Virus record (IMG/VR): IMGVR_UViG_3300026097_000031
Coordinates: 1-50,780 of that record
Source: a virus
DNA length: 50,780 bases
Direction: 5' to 3' (one strand)
Shown: piece by piece, positions 1-7,516 of the stretch
Numbering within the stretch: the first letter of the stretch is position 1
Layout: the number at the start of each line of letters is the position of its first letter
Notes under the pieces: generated by a model
The model's input: only the letters and a program-made list of their open reading frames with translations
Databases searched by the model: none
Told to the model about the DNA's origin: nothing
Program-made: the position numbers and the translations under genes

Positions 1-49
1 AGTTCTAGGCAAGTGCAGGCACATGCTCAGGTACAAGCACCCAAGAGTG

Positions 50-138
50 TGAGCAGTTTGCGATCATGCTCAGGATCAAAGGCTAGGTATTCCCTGAGGA
101 CTCCTAGCAGTTATGTGAGCAGTTTCGACACATGCTCA
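50..138. repeat. Two TGAGCA-N11-TGCTCA stem-loops flanking a covarying hairpin
   Basis: TGAGCA (50-55) and TGCTCA (67-72) enclose an 11-nt loop starting GTTT. A second copy lies at 116-121/133-138, also with an 11-nt loop starting GTTT. Between them a 6-bp hairpin, GCTAGG (82-87) and CCTAGC (103-108), has a 15-nt loop. Related elements lie at 50491-50663. The function is unknown; structured RNA, replication iteron, packaging signal or protein-binding site are all possible. Confidence 0.65.
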
Positions 139-213
139 GGTGCGACCTAGGCCCATCCACGGGTTAGCCCCAGGAACTTTTCAGGCAGTTGTGTAGCGGA
201 TGCCCAGCCGCAG

Positions 214-246
214 CCCCGCACAGCAACCGTCCGGATGCCTGCGGGG
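214..246 (-). terminator. Hairpin after the propeller-like fibre gene
   Basis: CCCCGCA (214-220) pairs with TGCGGGG (240-246), 4 nt beyond the stop codon at 251. It is conserved in the right-hand copy (50702-50734). There is no U-tract, so it may be an mRNA-stabilising end or a terminator-like hairpin. Confidence 0.5.
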
Positions 247-250
247 AGAA

Positions 251-1330
251 CTATCCCAAAAATCCAAACGAAAGACTGGACACTCTCGGCTTGTCCGATT
301 CTAATGCCGTGGAAAGATTCCAATTCTTCCCGTCGGTAGAGTGCATGTACTTTCCCTTGTCCGACAGCCATATTGCCCTATCGGGACTCGCAGCAACCTT
401 TGATGAATTATTCACGTAACCCGTTTCCGGAGTGAAATCAACCTTCTCAAACGAATTTGCGTTGCCACTCAACACGAAGGAATTGTTGCCCGCTATGATC
501 GACCTGTCACCGATATTAGCCGCGCTTTGGATATCGGAAAAAGAATCGGAACAGTCTGCCAACCGCGACCAACTATTTGACGCAAACGGATCACCATTAC
601 TCTCGGCAATGGCAGTAACTGGACGCTGGCCAAGGCCAGGGGAGTAATACTGCAAAGCACACGCTCTGTTCAACTTAACGTCCCAGTAGGGGAAAGGTTT
701 CCTGAAAAGAGACGAAAGGGTTTCTGGAAAAGGTTGGCTTGCGTACAGCGTCTTATTGGCCGTGTCGTACCTCGTTACATATGTTGTTTTTTGGCCCAAG
801 ATCAACAAGTCGCCATTTGGTAAGGCAATACCGTCATTTAGATCATGGACTGTCGGTGCGTTCGGAAGTTCTAAGAAGTTCTCACCATTAAACACATGAA
901 TGGAGGTGTATTTATGGGTGGATGCATCTTTATCGACAAATATTGCGACGTCCATCCCAGGAGAATAGACTTGCAACTGCCCAACATTGCTTGGCACATC
1001 AACTTTATTCCAAGACAAACCATCTTTGCTTTCAACAATTTCTGGCCCGTACGCATAAGCAAAGACTTTTCCCCCAAGGAAAAAGGTGTTTGAAAAAAAA
1101 GCGTCGCCTAAACTTTCACCATACTTCCATTGCAGCCCGTCTGCCGAAATTGCGCTCTTTCCGTTGCCAAGTATGGCAATAAAAGTTGGCTGCACGTTTT
1201 GATAAAACTGAGTCCATTTGCCCTGGCTCAAAGCGAAACCGCCTTCTACTTCCTTCCACGATCCGCCGACATTGACAAAGGGTTTAGATTCTTGCCAATT
1301 CCCATCTGAATTTACTGGCACGCCGCTCAT
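251..1330 (-). CDS. Tail fibre / propeller-like receptor-binding protein
   Basis: A 359-aa protein. The ATG at 1330 overlaps the stop of the collagen-like gene (ATGA), so it is translationally coupled to it. The first ~50 residues resemble phage tail-tip modules with spaced W/G repeats ([18 protein letters not shown]). The rest shows repeats of the type S-x-D-G-x-x-W (SADGLQW, SKDGLSW, STDGKNW) separated by 40-100 residues, as in beta-propeller lectin-like domains. Position last in the left arm after a collagen-like stalk suggests the distal receptor-binding tip. Codon and base use is more AT-rich than neighbouring genes, as is common for exchanged host-range genes. Its 3' end recurs at the right window end. 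The function is inferred. Confidence 0.7.
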   Translation of the reverse strand: MSGVPVNSDGNWQESKPFVNVGGSWKEVEGGFALSQGKWTQFYQNVQPTFIAILGNGKSAISADGLQWKYGESLGDAFFSNTFFLGGKVFAYAYGPEIVESKDGLSWNKVDVPSNVGQLQVYSPGMDVAIFVDKDASTHKYTSIHVFNGENFLELPNAPTVHDLNDGIALPNGDLLILGQKTTYVTRYDTANKTLYASQPFPETLSSLFRKPFPYWDVKLNRACALQYYSPGLGQRPVTAIAESNGDPFASNSWSRLADCSDSFSDIQSAANIGDRSIIAGNNSFVLSGNANSFEKVDFTPETGYVNNSSKVAASPDRAIWLSDKGKYMHSTDGKNWNLSTALESDKPRVSSLSFGFLG

Positions 1331-2667
1331 TTGATCTGCAACCAAACGTCGCCATCGCTGCCACCAGACGGGGCATCCGTAGAAACCGTGATGTTGCGCA
1401 TGCCCTTCTGCGAAGAAGAAGCCGAAGGTCCACCAGTTAAATCAGCCTTCTTGTACACGGCAGAACTCAACGCATTAACCGTGTTACCCGTATCCGTGAT
1501 CGTCGACTCATTCTCCAGAACCTTCGCGACAACATCCACGTTGTCAGCAATCAACTTCTGCTTCAGGTACACGACCTGGTCGAACGTTGCCGAACCACCA
1601 ACATGCAGCGGAGTTTCCGCAGCCTGACCATCCCGACCAATACTCACATTGTTATCGGAATCAATCTCCACCGTGCGAGTAGTCTCCGTACCAACACCAA
1701 GAGCCATATAGTCAATCGCGTTGATCGACAACCTGTCGCTGAACTTCGTCACCCACGCCTCAGTCCCCGCACCCTGGTGCGCGAACTTCACCATCGAAGC
1801 ACCATGAATCGTGTCACCCGTAGGTGACTGAACATCACCAGAGTTCACCGTCAACCCAGGACCCTCCGGATGCTGATCATTCGGACCGACACCCAGCAAA
1901 CCCATATCCGACTGAACCAAACCCAACGTCTGCGACGTTGAGTCATACGTCAACGGGGCATCAGCAGAGTTAATGCCAGCCGGGCCCTGCGGGCCCACAT
2001 CACCCTGCGGTCCACGCTGCCCCTGCGGCCCCGTCGGTCCCGTCGGGCCCGTGTCACCCTGGTTACCCTTCGGCCCAGGAACACCCTGCGGGCCCTCCGG
2101 GCCCTGCACACCACGGGGCCCCTGAGGCCCTGTCGGGCCCTCAGGACCAACCGGACCCTCCGGGCCCTTAATGTGCCCCACGTCCTCCCAAGAACCCGTA
2201 CCGTCCGTGACACCCCACGTGTACAAGTCACCCGGATCAACAACGTAATACGTGTCACCCGGCTGCATCCCCGTCATTTCCTGCAAATCAACCAGCGTCG
2301 CAACATGGCCGCGCATATAGATCCCAGGACCGATAGGTCCCCGTTGGCCCTGCTGACCCTGCGCACCAGTCGGGCCCACCGGGCCCTGCTCACCCGTGTC
2401 ACCCTTCGGGCCCTGCGGGCCCGTAGAACCAGGATCACCCTGCTTACCCTGCGGGCCAGTAGCCCCAGCCGGGCCCTGCTCACCCATTGGACCCTCAGGT
2501 CCAGCCGGGCCAGTAGCACCCGTAGAACCAGCCGGACCCTGCGGGCCGCGACCACCCTGAATGGCGGGGAACTCGCCCCGCTTCGACGGGTCCTTCAAAT
2601 CCTCAATGAACCCAACCCACTTGTTGTGTTCATCAATGTGACCGGACTGTCCGGGCTCAAACGTCAT
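1327..2667 (-). CDS. Collagen-like tail fibre stalk protein
   Basis: A 446-aa protein starting at ATG 2667 behind GTAGGAG. After ~40 residues comes a Gly-X-Y repeat block (GPQGPAG, GPTGAQG types). Then come ~55 residues of a folded module (around [13 protein letters not shown]), a second Gly-X-Y block, and a C-terminal part ending in a region with small coiled-coil character ([19 protein letters not shown]). Such triple-helical stalks are common in tail fibres of actinobacterial phages. The gene is followed by an overlapping propeller-like gene, which fits a stalk-plus-tip pair. The repeat region gives many spurious long ORFs on the other strand. Confidence 0.85.
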   Translation of the reverse strand: MTFEPGQSGHIDEHNKWVGFIEDLKDPSKRGEFPAIQGGRGPQGPAGSTGATGPAGPEGPMGEQGPAGATGPQGKQGDPGSTGPQGPKGDTGEQGPVGPTGAQGQQGQRGPIGPGIYMRGHVATLVDLQEMTGMQPGDTYYVVDPGDLYTWGVTDGTGSWEDVGHIKGPEGPVGPEGPTGPQGPRGVQGPEGPQGVPGPKGNQGDTGPTGPTGPQGQRGPQGDVGPQGPAGINSADAPLTYDSTSQTLGLVQSDMGLLGVGPNDQHPEGPGLTVNSGDVQSPTGDTIHGASMVKFAHQGAGTEAWVTKFSDRLSINAIDYMALGVGTETTRTVEIDSDNNVSIGRDGQAAETPLHVGGSATFDQVVYLKQKLIADNVDVVAKVLENESTITDTGNTVNALSSAVYKKADLTGGPSASSSQKGMRNITVSTDAPSGGSDGDVWLQIK

Positions 2668-2675
2668 TACTGCTC

Positions 2676-3062
2676 CTACGCAATCGGTGCTGGCTTATGC
2701 GCTTCCAGGTACGGCTTCGGATCTTCCAAGCCGCCCTCGCAAATGAAAAAGTCTTGAAACTCGTCGTTGTAGTCGTCCACGTAATGGACACCTTTCGCAC
2801 CGTCCTCAATGGCGGTGCGAGCCTGAGCCATCGTCAAGTAGTAGCCATCCCGGCCAACCTCGTAAACATTCCCCGGCCCATACTCCCGGAACGCGTCATC
2901 GCGTTCCAGGTTCGTTTTCACAAACCGGCCGTCCGTGAACACCCAGCAGCCCTGCGGTTCACCCGCATCGAAATCCATCCACATCGGATTCCCATGCCAG
3001 CCAATATTCGGGAACAACCCGGCATAAGAATTCGAATGAGTGCGTGGCCTAAACAACGGCAC
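2676..3062 (-). CDS. Hypothetical protein between capsid and fibre genes
   Basis: A 128-aa protein. The start is GTG at 3062, 4 nt behind a full GGAGGTAACT ribosome site. Aromatic and acidic residues are frequent ([28 protein letters not shown]). I see no recognised motif. It is separated from the capsid gene by a strong hairpin and stops 8 nt before the fibre gene, so it may be a fibre-attachment or head-decoration protein, by position only. Confidence 0.65.
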   Translation of the reverse strand: MPLFRPRTHSNSYAGLFPNIGWHGNPMWMDFDAGEPQGCWVFTDGRFVKTNLERDDAFREYGPGNVYEVGRDGYYLTMAQARTAIEDGAKGVHYVDDYNDEFQDFFICEGGLEDPKPYLEAHKPAPIA

Positions 3063-3081
3063 AGTTACCTCCCTTGGAAGT

Positions 3082-3120
3082 GGAGGAGGGAGCCCCCCTT
3101 GGGAAAGGGCCCCCTCCTCC
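3082..3120 (-). terminator. Hairpin downstream of the major capsid gene
   Basis: GGAGGAGGG (3082-3090) and CCCTCCTCC (3112-3120) form a 9-bp stem just after the capsid stop at 3132. It probably acts as a partial terminator or mRNA-stabilising hairpin that keeps capsid expression above fibre expression. Confidence 0.6.
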
Positions 3121-3131
3121 GGTCACGTTGA

Positions 3132-4340
3132 TCAGCCGTTGGCGCAAGCCACGAGCAGACCAGCGTTGTTGTCGTACGTTTGAACGCCGAAAGTTCCGAT
3201 CCAACCCAGGCCAGCCAGGCGGTTGAACTTGTCAGTCGTCGGAGTGACAACGGTGTGCGGTTCCTCGACGACAACGTCGCCGATACCTTCCGCACCAAGG
3301 AACAGAATGTTCGCTCCGTCGGTAGGTGCAGCCTCGATGATGCTGTTCGCATCAGCGGGGATCTCGCCGCCCTTGTTCAGGCCACGGAACTGCGGCCCTT
3401 CAATGAAGCGGACACCCTCATACACGCCAACGGTTCCACGCCAAATTGGCTCGTTGGAATCGCGGTCGAGATGTGGGTACCTCCATCCAGCCACATCAGT
3501 TTCCTCACGCAGTTTGACTGCGATCTCCGGAGTGATGAACGCGTTGTACAACCCATCGGAGTACGGGGCGACACCAAGCGAACGCAGATGGGCGACGATG
3601 CGGCGAACCGAATCGGAGTCCAGCGACAGCAAAGTGTCGTTCGCGTAGTCAACAACCGCGCCACCACGGTGACCCGGCTTGATCAACCCGTGACCACCCG
3701 CATCCTTGAACATGAGGTCTTCCTTCATGTTCCCATCAGCGGTCAGAGTCGGATCACCCTTCGCGAGGATCTGCGCCTGACGGAAGCCACCATCAAGGAA
3801 GCCACCCTTCAGCGAGTACAGAGCCTCCATGTAGACAGCGTCAACCGTGTCCCGCATGTTGCGGCCCACGTACTCCGCCTGCATCGGGTTGATCTCCGTC
3901 CACGAGAAACGCTGCAACCTCTGCGTGACAACGGTGGAGTTGCCGTACTCATTGACGGTCACATCCAACTTGTCTTCCAGCGGCGGCAACGCAACCGCGT
4001 CCGGGTCCGCGTACTCAGACAGCGGAGTCTTAGCCAAACCAAGACCCTGCGCGCCCGTGCGGAACATCGACACGGTGCTGCCCGGGTAGGCAGCCTGATC
4101 GACCATCCGCACGTTGGAGAACTGGCGGTACATCGGCTCAAAGCGGAGCCGCCACCGGATCACCTTGTCGAAAGTGGCCTTAACAATAGCCATTTCGTTG
4201 TAGGCTGTGGTTGAACCAGCAGCCAAGTTAGTGTTGGGGGGGTTAACGGTTAGCGCACCGTCAACACCAACACCTGAAGCAGTTAGTTCCGGGCCGGAAC
4301 CAACACGCATGGAATCATTGAGATTCCCCTGGGCAGACAT
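3132..4340 (-). CDS. Major capsid protein, N4-gp56 type
   Basis: A 402-aa protein. The start is ATG 4340 behind GGAAGGAGGCAGATC. Size, position directly after a scaffold-like gene, and patterns such as FSWTEINPMQAEYV, RRIVAHLRSLGVAPY, NAFITPEIAVKLREE and EGPQFRGLNKGG match the N4-gp56 family of HK97-fold capsid proteins in actinophage podoviruses. The C-terminal half has the long segment expected for the A-domain. It is followed by a hairpin that may help high expression. Confidence 0.9.
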   Translation of the reverse strand: MSAQGNLNDSMRVGSGPELTASGVGVDGALTVNPPNTNLAAGSTTAYNEMAIVKATFDKVIRWRLRFEPMYRQFSNVRMVDQAAYPGSTVSMFRTGAQGLGLAKTPLSEYADPDAVALPPLEDKLDVTVNEYGNSTVVTQRLQRFSWTEINPMQAEYVGRNMRDTVDAVYMEALYSLKGGFLDGGFRQAQILAKGDPTLTADGNMKEDLMFKDAGGHGLIKPGHRGGAVVDYANDTLLSLDSDSVRRIVAHLRSLGVAPYSDGLYNAFITPEIAVKLREETDVAGWRYPHLDRDSNEPIWRGTVGVYEGVRFIEGPQFRGLNKGGEIPADANSIIEAAPTDGANILFLGAEGIGDVVVEEPHTVVTPTTDKFNRLAGLGWIGTFGVQTYDNNAGLLVACANG

Positions 4341-4362
4341 GATCTGCCTCCTTCCATAAGGG

Positions 4363-4794
4363 TTAGCCGCCTTGCTTCAGGACCGCCATCAGTTCCTCCA
4401 TGTTCTCCGCCTGATCAATCCTTGTCATGATGTCCTGCGGAGGGAGACCCTGAGCGCCCTGCTCAACGGCGTTAATGCGATTAATTTCTGCAGCCGCAGG
4501 ATCTGCCTGCGGCTGGGTTGGCCCACCGAACACGTCGGCATATTCATTCAGCCAATCATCAAGAGCATCCGCCTCGATGTCCTTCGGAACGAACGCAGCA
4601 ATCTTCGGGTTTAACCCGCGCTGCTGAATGGATTCAGCGAGCGTCTGCTTACGCCGATCCGCCTCAACCTCAGCGAACTTACTAGCGAGTTCATCTCGCT
4701 CTTTCGTAAGTTCCTTGATCTTGGCACGCAACTTCTTCGGCAGGTCAGCCGAATCGTTGTCTTCATCGAACAATGCGTCGTATTCGTTAGACAC
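4363..4794 (-). CDS. Capsid scaffold-like protein
   Basis: About 143 aa. The middle is a charged coiled coil (KLRAKIKELTKERDELASKF), followed by a helical C-terminus rich in Q, A and M. It lies directly upstream of the major capsid gene, the usual scaffold position. I chose GTG 4794 because TAAGG lies ~9 nt before it. The frame is open to 4842, and an ATG at 4815 lacks a clear ribosome site. The N-terminus reads SNEYDALFDEDNDS, an acidic start typical of these scaffolds. Confidence 0.75.
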   Translation of the reverse strand: MSNEYDALFDEDNDSADLPKKLRAKIKELTKERDELASKFAEVEADRRKQTLAESIQQRGLNPKIAAFVPKDIEADALDDWLNEYADVFGGPTQPQADPAAAEINRINAVEQGAQGLPPQDIMTRIDQAENMEELMAVLKQGG

Positions 4795-4935
4795 ATCAAT
4801 CACCCTTACTTCCATATCGTGATGGTTCGCCACACGTTCCACGTCCAGGGGAAGAGGTGGAAGAAGTGACTATCGGACTAATGACACCCACCGGGGCCGA
4901 CCGATCCGGTTGGGGAACTATGCGCCGTAGCGCTG

Positions 4936-5016
4936 TGGAGGTGGCGGGATTCGAACCCGCGTTCCAGGGTCTACCCTCGTGGGGTCTTGAACCCTGGTCG
5001 AAACCAATCCACCCCC
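4936..5016 (-). ncRNA. tmRNA-like tRNA domain lacking the tag ORF and pseudoknots
   Basis: 81 nt on the minus strand. The acceptor stem is GGGGGTG (5016-5010) paired with CACCTCC (4943-4937), including a G3-U70 wobble, then A73 (4936). The CCA end is not encoded. A D-like segment with GGTTTCGAC (5005-4997) is the signature of tmRNA 5' ends. CCAGGGT (4997-4991) pairs with ACCCTGG (4970-4964) like tmRNA stem P2. A small hairpin ACCC/GGGT (4985-4982/4976-4973) closes the arm. The T-arm GCGGG-TTCGAAT-CCCGC (4960-4944) is canonical. The mRNA-like region and pseudoknots are absent. G3-U70 and A73 are the known alanyl-tRNA synthetase identity elements. It sits between endolysin and scaffold genes in the late transcript and would need RNase P release. 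A class-II tRNA-Leu(CAA) fold is a weaker alternative. Confidence 0.75.
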
Positions 5017-5024
5017 GGCCTGTT

Positions 5025-5792
5025 TTAACCGAACAGAATTTGTTGAGCCTTCGGACCCCAATCACCTGGGGTTGGAACATGCCACCCGTGGTCGGCCTGC
5101 CAATTGGCGACAGCCTTACGCGGGTAACTCTGGTGATATTTCACAGGTTCGCCGTGGAAATAGCCCAGGTCTTTCAACCGGCAAGCCAGCCGGTACGCAG
5201 CCAGGCTCTTCACGCCAGTCTGCTCAGCCTTAATGACGTTCTCGTATGCAGGCACTTTTCCATCCCAGTACCGGGACGGGTCATCGTTGCCATGCTGAAT
5301 ACCCTCAGAGTCAATCTTGTGCTTGCGGAGGAAAGACTCAACGTCCTTAACAGTTGTGCCCTTCTTCAACTCCCAATGCATCGGGTCATAGTTCGACCCA
5401 TGCCAGTCGCCACCCCAATTCACCAGATCGCCGTACTTGTTCTTCATGTAGGCAATACCACGGTGATGCTTCGGATGGTCACTATCGAAGAATGAGCGTG
5501 GCGCAGACATGGCACCCTCATGCGCCCAATCCAGATCAACGGCAGTACCGCTGGAATGGTTTGACCAGTTGCTGTTCAAGCGGGACTTGCGGTAGTTGTA
5601 GCCACCCTCATCCCAATGACCCCGGTCAATGCTGGTCACATGCTTGTCATAGTCATGCGCTAACGCTAGGAAAAACGGCAACACTTCCCGGCGGGTAGTC
5701 AGTTTGCGGTGGGTGCCGGGGATCTTCCCGGTGGCGAGCATGTCATGATCGCGTGGACCGATAACGCGCCAATTGTTTATTGACCTAGGCAT
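5025..5792 (-). CDS. Endolysin, M15-type peptidase with C-terminal binding domain
   Basis: A 255-aa protein. The start is ATG 5792, 8 nt behind GGAG and overlapping the 29-aa ORF. The catalytic domain has the M15 pattern S77-N-H79-x-x-G82-x-A84-x-D86 and the distal H139-W140 (DPMHWEL), the zinc ligands of D-Ala-D-Ala / L-Ala-D-Glu peptidases. Residues ~205-255 (LACRLKDLGYFHGEP to WGPKAQQILFG) look like a peptidoglycan-binding domain. It would cut peptide stems in the host wall after holin action. It is followed within 9 nt by the tRNA-like RNA. Confidence 0.88.
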   Translation of the reverse strand: MPRSINNWRVIGPRDHDMLATGKIPGTHRKLTTRREVLPFFLALAHDYDKHVTSIDRGHWDEGGYNYRKSRLNSNWSNHSSGTAVDLDWAHEGAMSAPRSFFDSDHPKHHRGIAYMKNKYGDLVNWGGDWHGSNYDPMHWELKKGTTVKDVESFLRKHKIDSEGIQHGNDDPSRYWDGKVPAYENVIKAEQTGVKSLAAYRLACRLKDLGYFHGEPVKYHQSYPRKAVANWQADHGWHVPTPGDWGPKAQQILFG

Positions 5793-5874
5793 CAGCAGGC
5801 TCCAACTCTTCCTCGTCATCCCACGTAAACGGATCCCAAATATCAGGATCCCAATCAAAAGGCCCCATCAACAT
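5785..5874 (-). CDS. 29-aa acidic, tryptophan-rich micro-protein
   Basis: ATG 5874 behind GAAGGAGCACC; stop TAG at 5785. The peptide has three Asp/Trp/Phe units (FDWDPDIWDPFTWDD) and ends EEELEPADA. It overlaps the zinc-ribbon gene upstream (7 nt) and the endolysin start downstream, so translation is coupled. The good ribosome site and unusual composition argue for a real gene. The function is unknown; by position it may take part in lysis timing or virion assembly. Confidence 0.6.
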   Translation of the reverse strand: MLMGPFDWDPDIWDPFTWDDEEELEPADA

Positions 5875-6020
5875 GGTGCTCCTTCACAGCAATGTGACTT
5901 CCACTTACATTTCGGACAAAACCAGCGATGCCACGTACCGTCATAGAAATGACCACAGTTATCGCAATGAATCAAAACCGGTTCACTCCCACGAAGATGA
6001 CTACGCACCCACTCGATCAC
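5868..6020 (-). CDS. 50-aa zinc-ribbon protein
   Basis: GTG 6020 overlaps the previous stop (GTGA). The peptide contains HCDNCGHFYDGTWHRWFCPKCKW: two CxxC pairs spaced like a zinc ribbon, followed by HCC and a C-terminal cysteine. It is too short for ordinary ORF cut-offs, but its overlaps on both sides and its zinc-ribbon pattern support it. It lies in the lysis cluster; its role is unknown. Confidence 0.7.
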   Translation of the reverse strand: MIEWVRSHLRGSEPVLIHCDNCGHFYDGTWHRWFCPKCKWKSHCCEGAPC

Positions 6021-6217
6021 TTACCAGACCTCCGGCTGACAACAATCTTCCCGTTACGTTCAGTAACCCTCATGCCAGCAGCCTCAGTCTGTTCCTTCAA
6101 CTGTCGATACTTCTCCGCCGCCGACAGGCGACTCCTCGACGGAGCCGCCTTCCTCGACGGGCTCACCGACCCCGACCGTTTCTTCGGGCTCGACTGATTC
6201 CACACGTTCTTCGCCAC
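6017..6217 (-). CDS. Small basic protein overlapping the secreted acidic protein gene
   Basis: About 66 aa from GTG 6217 (GGAG 8 nt upstream). The N-terminal half is rich in K, R and S. The C-terminal half looks helical and then beta (SAAEKYRQLKEQTEAAGMRVTERNGKIVVSRRS). It overlaps the 3' end of the gene ending at 6084 by 134 nt in another frame, which is unusual. Its stop is coupled by GTGA to the zinc-ribbon gene, which supports translation of at least its C-terminal part. Confidence 0.5.
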   Translation of the reverse strand: MAKNVWNQSSPKKRSGSVSPSRKAAPSRSRLSAAEKYRQLKEQTEAAGMRVTERNGKIVVSRRSGK

Positions 6218-6464
6218 CAGGTGACTCCTCAATAGTCGCCGACACTTCCGGTGTCGGCTCAGGCGTTACATCCACAACCGTCTCTTCCGTCTCCGTCGCT
6301 GACGGAGACGGGCACGGGGAAGGCTCAGGGCAGTCACACACAACATCACTATTCGGACCCAAAGTTGGGCCTACTGCGCGGAACGGAATCGTTCCGGCAG
6401 TAACGAGGGAGGCAGCCCCGAACGCCACACCGAACGCAACCGCAACCGCAATCACGGTTTTCAC
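6084..6464 (-). CDS. Secreted or anchored acidic Pro/Thr/Glu-rich protein
   Basis: A 126-aa protein from GTG 6464. Residues 1-23 form a signal peptide or membrane anchor (a hydrophobic VIAVAVAFGVAFGAASLV stretch). Then comes a CDCPEPSPC cysteine cluster, and the rest is low-complexity E/P/S/T/V. It has the look of a lysis accessory (spanin-like or wall-interacting) protein. Topology is seen in the sequence; the function is not known. Confidence 0.65.
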   Translation of the reverse strand: MKTVIAVAVAFGVAFGAASLVTAGTIPFRAVGPTLGPNSDVVCDCPEPSPCPSPSATETEETVVDVTPEPTPEVSATIEESPGGEERVESVEPEETVGVGEPVEEGGSVEESPVGGGEVSTVEGTD

Positions 6465-6491
6465 GGGACCGCCCCCCTCTCTAGTTAGTTA

Positions 6492-6953
6492 CTACGGGGT
6501 GGTGGGATCGAAGATGACGGTAGCCATACCGTTCACTTGCTGCGCCTCAACAGCGTTGCTGAGCGTCAGCGTCCCAGGATCGGTGTCAGCCACAATGCTG
6601 TGGGAGACACTTGCGATGGACTGGTTAGCCGCATCGGTGATATCAATTTGCAGCGTCTGGGTTGCACACCCGGCAGCAGTCACATCCAGGCCAACCACGT
6701 TCACCGTGGTGATCTGGTAGTCGTTTACTGCTGCGGAATAGGTAGGCGCACCCAACTCCACTACATAACCGTCGCCGTCGCAAGTAGCGACGGCATCGGT
6801 GCTGGACACCACGGACGAAACCGTGGCCCCTCCAACAGCGGCGAAGGCAAATGCCCCCGCCCCAATTGCCAACCCACCAAGTGCGCCGACAATCGCATAA
6901 GCCCGCTTCTTACTGCGTGGCTTCTCAACATAGATGACCTGTTGATCGGTCAA
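6492..6953 (-). CDS. Membrane-anchored exported protein
   Basis: A 153-aa protein. The likely start is TTG 6953 directly behind GGGAGGAAAG. Residues ~16-45 are a positively flanked hydrophobic segment (KKRAYAIVGALGGLAIGAGAF). The outside part is Ser/Thr/Val-rich with two cysteines (ATCDGDG, AAGCATQ) and reads as a small beta-sandwich. No family is recognised. By position it belongs to the lysis or surface cluster; alteration of the host surface is one possibility. Confidence 0.65.
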   Translation of the reverse strand: MTDQQVIYVEKPRSKKRAYAIVGALGGLAIGAGAFAFAAVGGATVSSVVSSTDAVATCDGDGYVVELGAPTYSAAVNDYQITTVNVVGLDVTAAGCATQTLQIDITDAANQSIASVSHSIVADTDPGTLTLSNAVEAQQVNGMATVIFDPTTP

Positions 6954-7004
6954 CTTTCCTCCCTGGGGAAGTAGGGAACTGCATTACATATTCATTTGTG
7001 TTGC

Positions 7005-7041
7005 CGACAGCAGGGGTAGAAGAACTACCCCCCCGCTGTCG
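7005..7041 (-). terminator. Stem-loop terminator in the lysis region
   Basis: CGACAGC (7005-7011) pairs with GCTGTCG (7035-7041), with an inner GGGGTAG/CTACCCC stem. It lies between the small basic protein gene (stop 7063) and the exported protein gene (start 6953). Confidence 0.6.
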
Positions 7042-7062
7042 AGCGAAGCAAAAAGGAACTAA

Positions 7063-7218
7063 CTACTTCTTGCGGCGCTTAGCCGCCGCCTTCTTAGCCC
7101 CGATAGATTCCTTACGGGAATCCCTCTTCTTCACCATCTTGCGGACATTCTTAGCCGACATCTCATCCATGCGAGCCTGCATGCCCTGCTTCTTACGGGT
7201 TGTCTTCTTCGCTGCCAT
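7063..7218 (-). CDS. 51-aa Lys/Arg-rich protein
   Basis: ATG 7218 behind AAGGAGAGTGCTA. About 40 per cent of residues are K or R (MAAKKTTRKKQ, KKAAAKRRKK). It could bind nucleic acid, for example as a packaged DNA-condensing protein. It overlaps the end of the membrane protein gene by 26 nt. No family is recognised. Confidence 0.65.
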   Translation of the reverse strand: MAAKKTTRKKQGMQARMDEMSAKNVRKMVKKRDSRKESIGAKKAAAKRRKK

Positions 7219-7516
7219 TAGCACTCTCCTTGCTGATACTTTGACCAGAGCCAGCACCAACAGGTGGAGTAACCGGCAACTGATCTTGGACGTACATGGG
7301 CACGCTGGAGTTCCCCCTGCGAGCCCATGAAATTGCTTGCCACAAACCCGTGGCACCAGTTGCGATCAAGACAGCACGAATAAGTGCCTGGACTGCATCT
7401 TGATCAACGTTGATCTGCGGATCAACAGCGATGGCAGCCAAAACTTCGAAAGAGAAAACCGCCACCCAGACTGAAGCCCAATCAGCCAGATACCTCAAAA
7501 CTTTCGTGTTCTTCAT
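7193..7516 (-). CDS. Two-TM membrane protein, holin candidate
   Basis: A 107-aa protein from ATG 7516 (GAGG 8 nt upstream). Two hydrophobic segments, ~8-30 (LADWASVWVAVFSFEVLAAIA) and ~42-62 (LIRAVLIATGATGLWQAIS), are followed by a polar tail. Size and position between a second holin-like gene and the endolysin suggest a holin or holin partner. Confidence 0.65.
   Translation of the reverse strand: MKNTKVLRYLADWASVWVAVFSFEVLAAIAVDPQINVDQDAVQALIRAVLIATGATGLWQAISWARRGNSSVPMYVQDQLPVTPPVGAGSGQSISKESANGSEEDNP

Larger units (their letters stand above)
1..292. repeat. Left copy of imperfect terminal repeat
   Basis: Positions 1-43 equal 50522-50564 exactly, and 184-292 equal 50672-50780 with one mismatch (193 g versus 50681 a). 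The parts between them (44-183 and 50565-50671) differ in sequence and length but hold the same kinds of stem-loops. The repeat includes the last 13 codons, stop and 3' hairpin of the leftward fibre gene. It most likely marks the junction of a circular or terminally redundant genome assembled from two variants. A true duplicate of the fibre gene end cannot be excluded. Confidence 0.8.

Noticed and set aside
1-292. Exact direct terminal repeats as in T7
   Set aside because: The two end segments differ over more than 100 nt in the middle, so a simple exact terminal redundancy does not explain them.
1331-2757. Long ORFs on the plus strand and alternative minus frames across the collagen-like gene
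   Set aside because: They are shadows of the Gly-X-Y repeat (Arg/Thr-rich nonsense), with no ribosome sites.
4936-5016. Ordinary tRNA-Leu with CAA anticodon
   Set aside because: A 7-nt loop TTCAAGA on a 3-bp stem is possible, but U8 is missing, the D-loop lacks the GG of normal tRNAs, and the P2-type 7-bp pairing is stronger. Kept only as an alternative.
4936-5016. attP core in a tmRNA gene 3' end
   Set aside because: Both 5' and 3' halves of the tRNA-like domain are present, and the integrase gene is more than 12 kb away even on a circle. It cannot be tested without host sequence.
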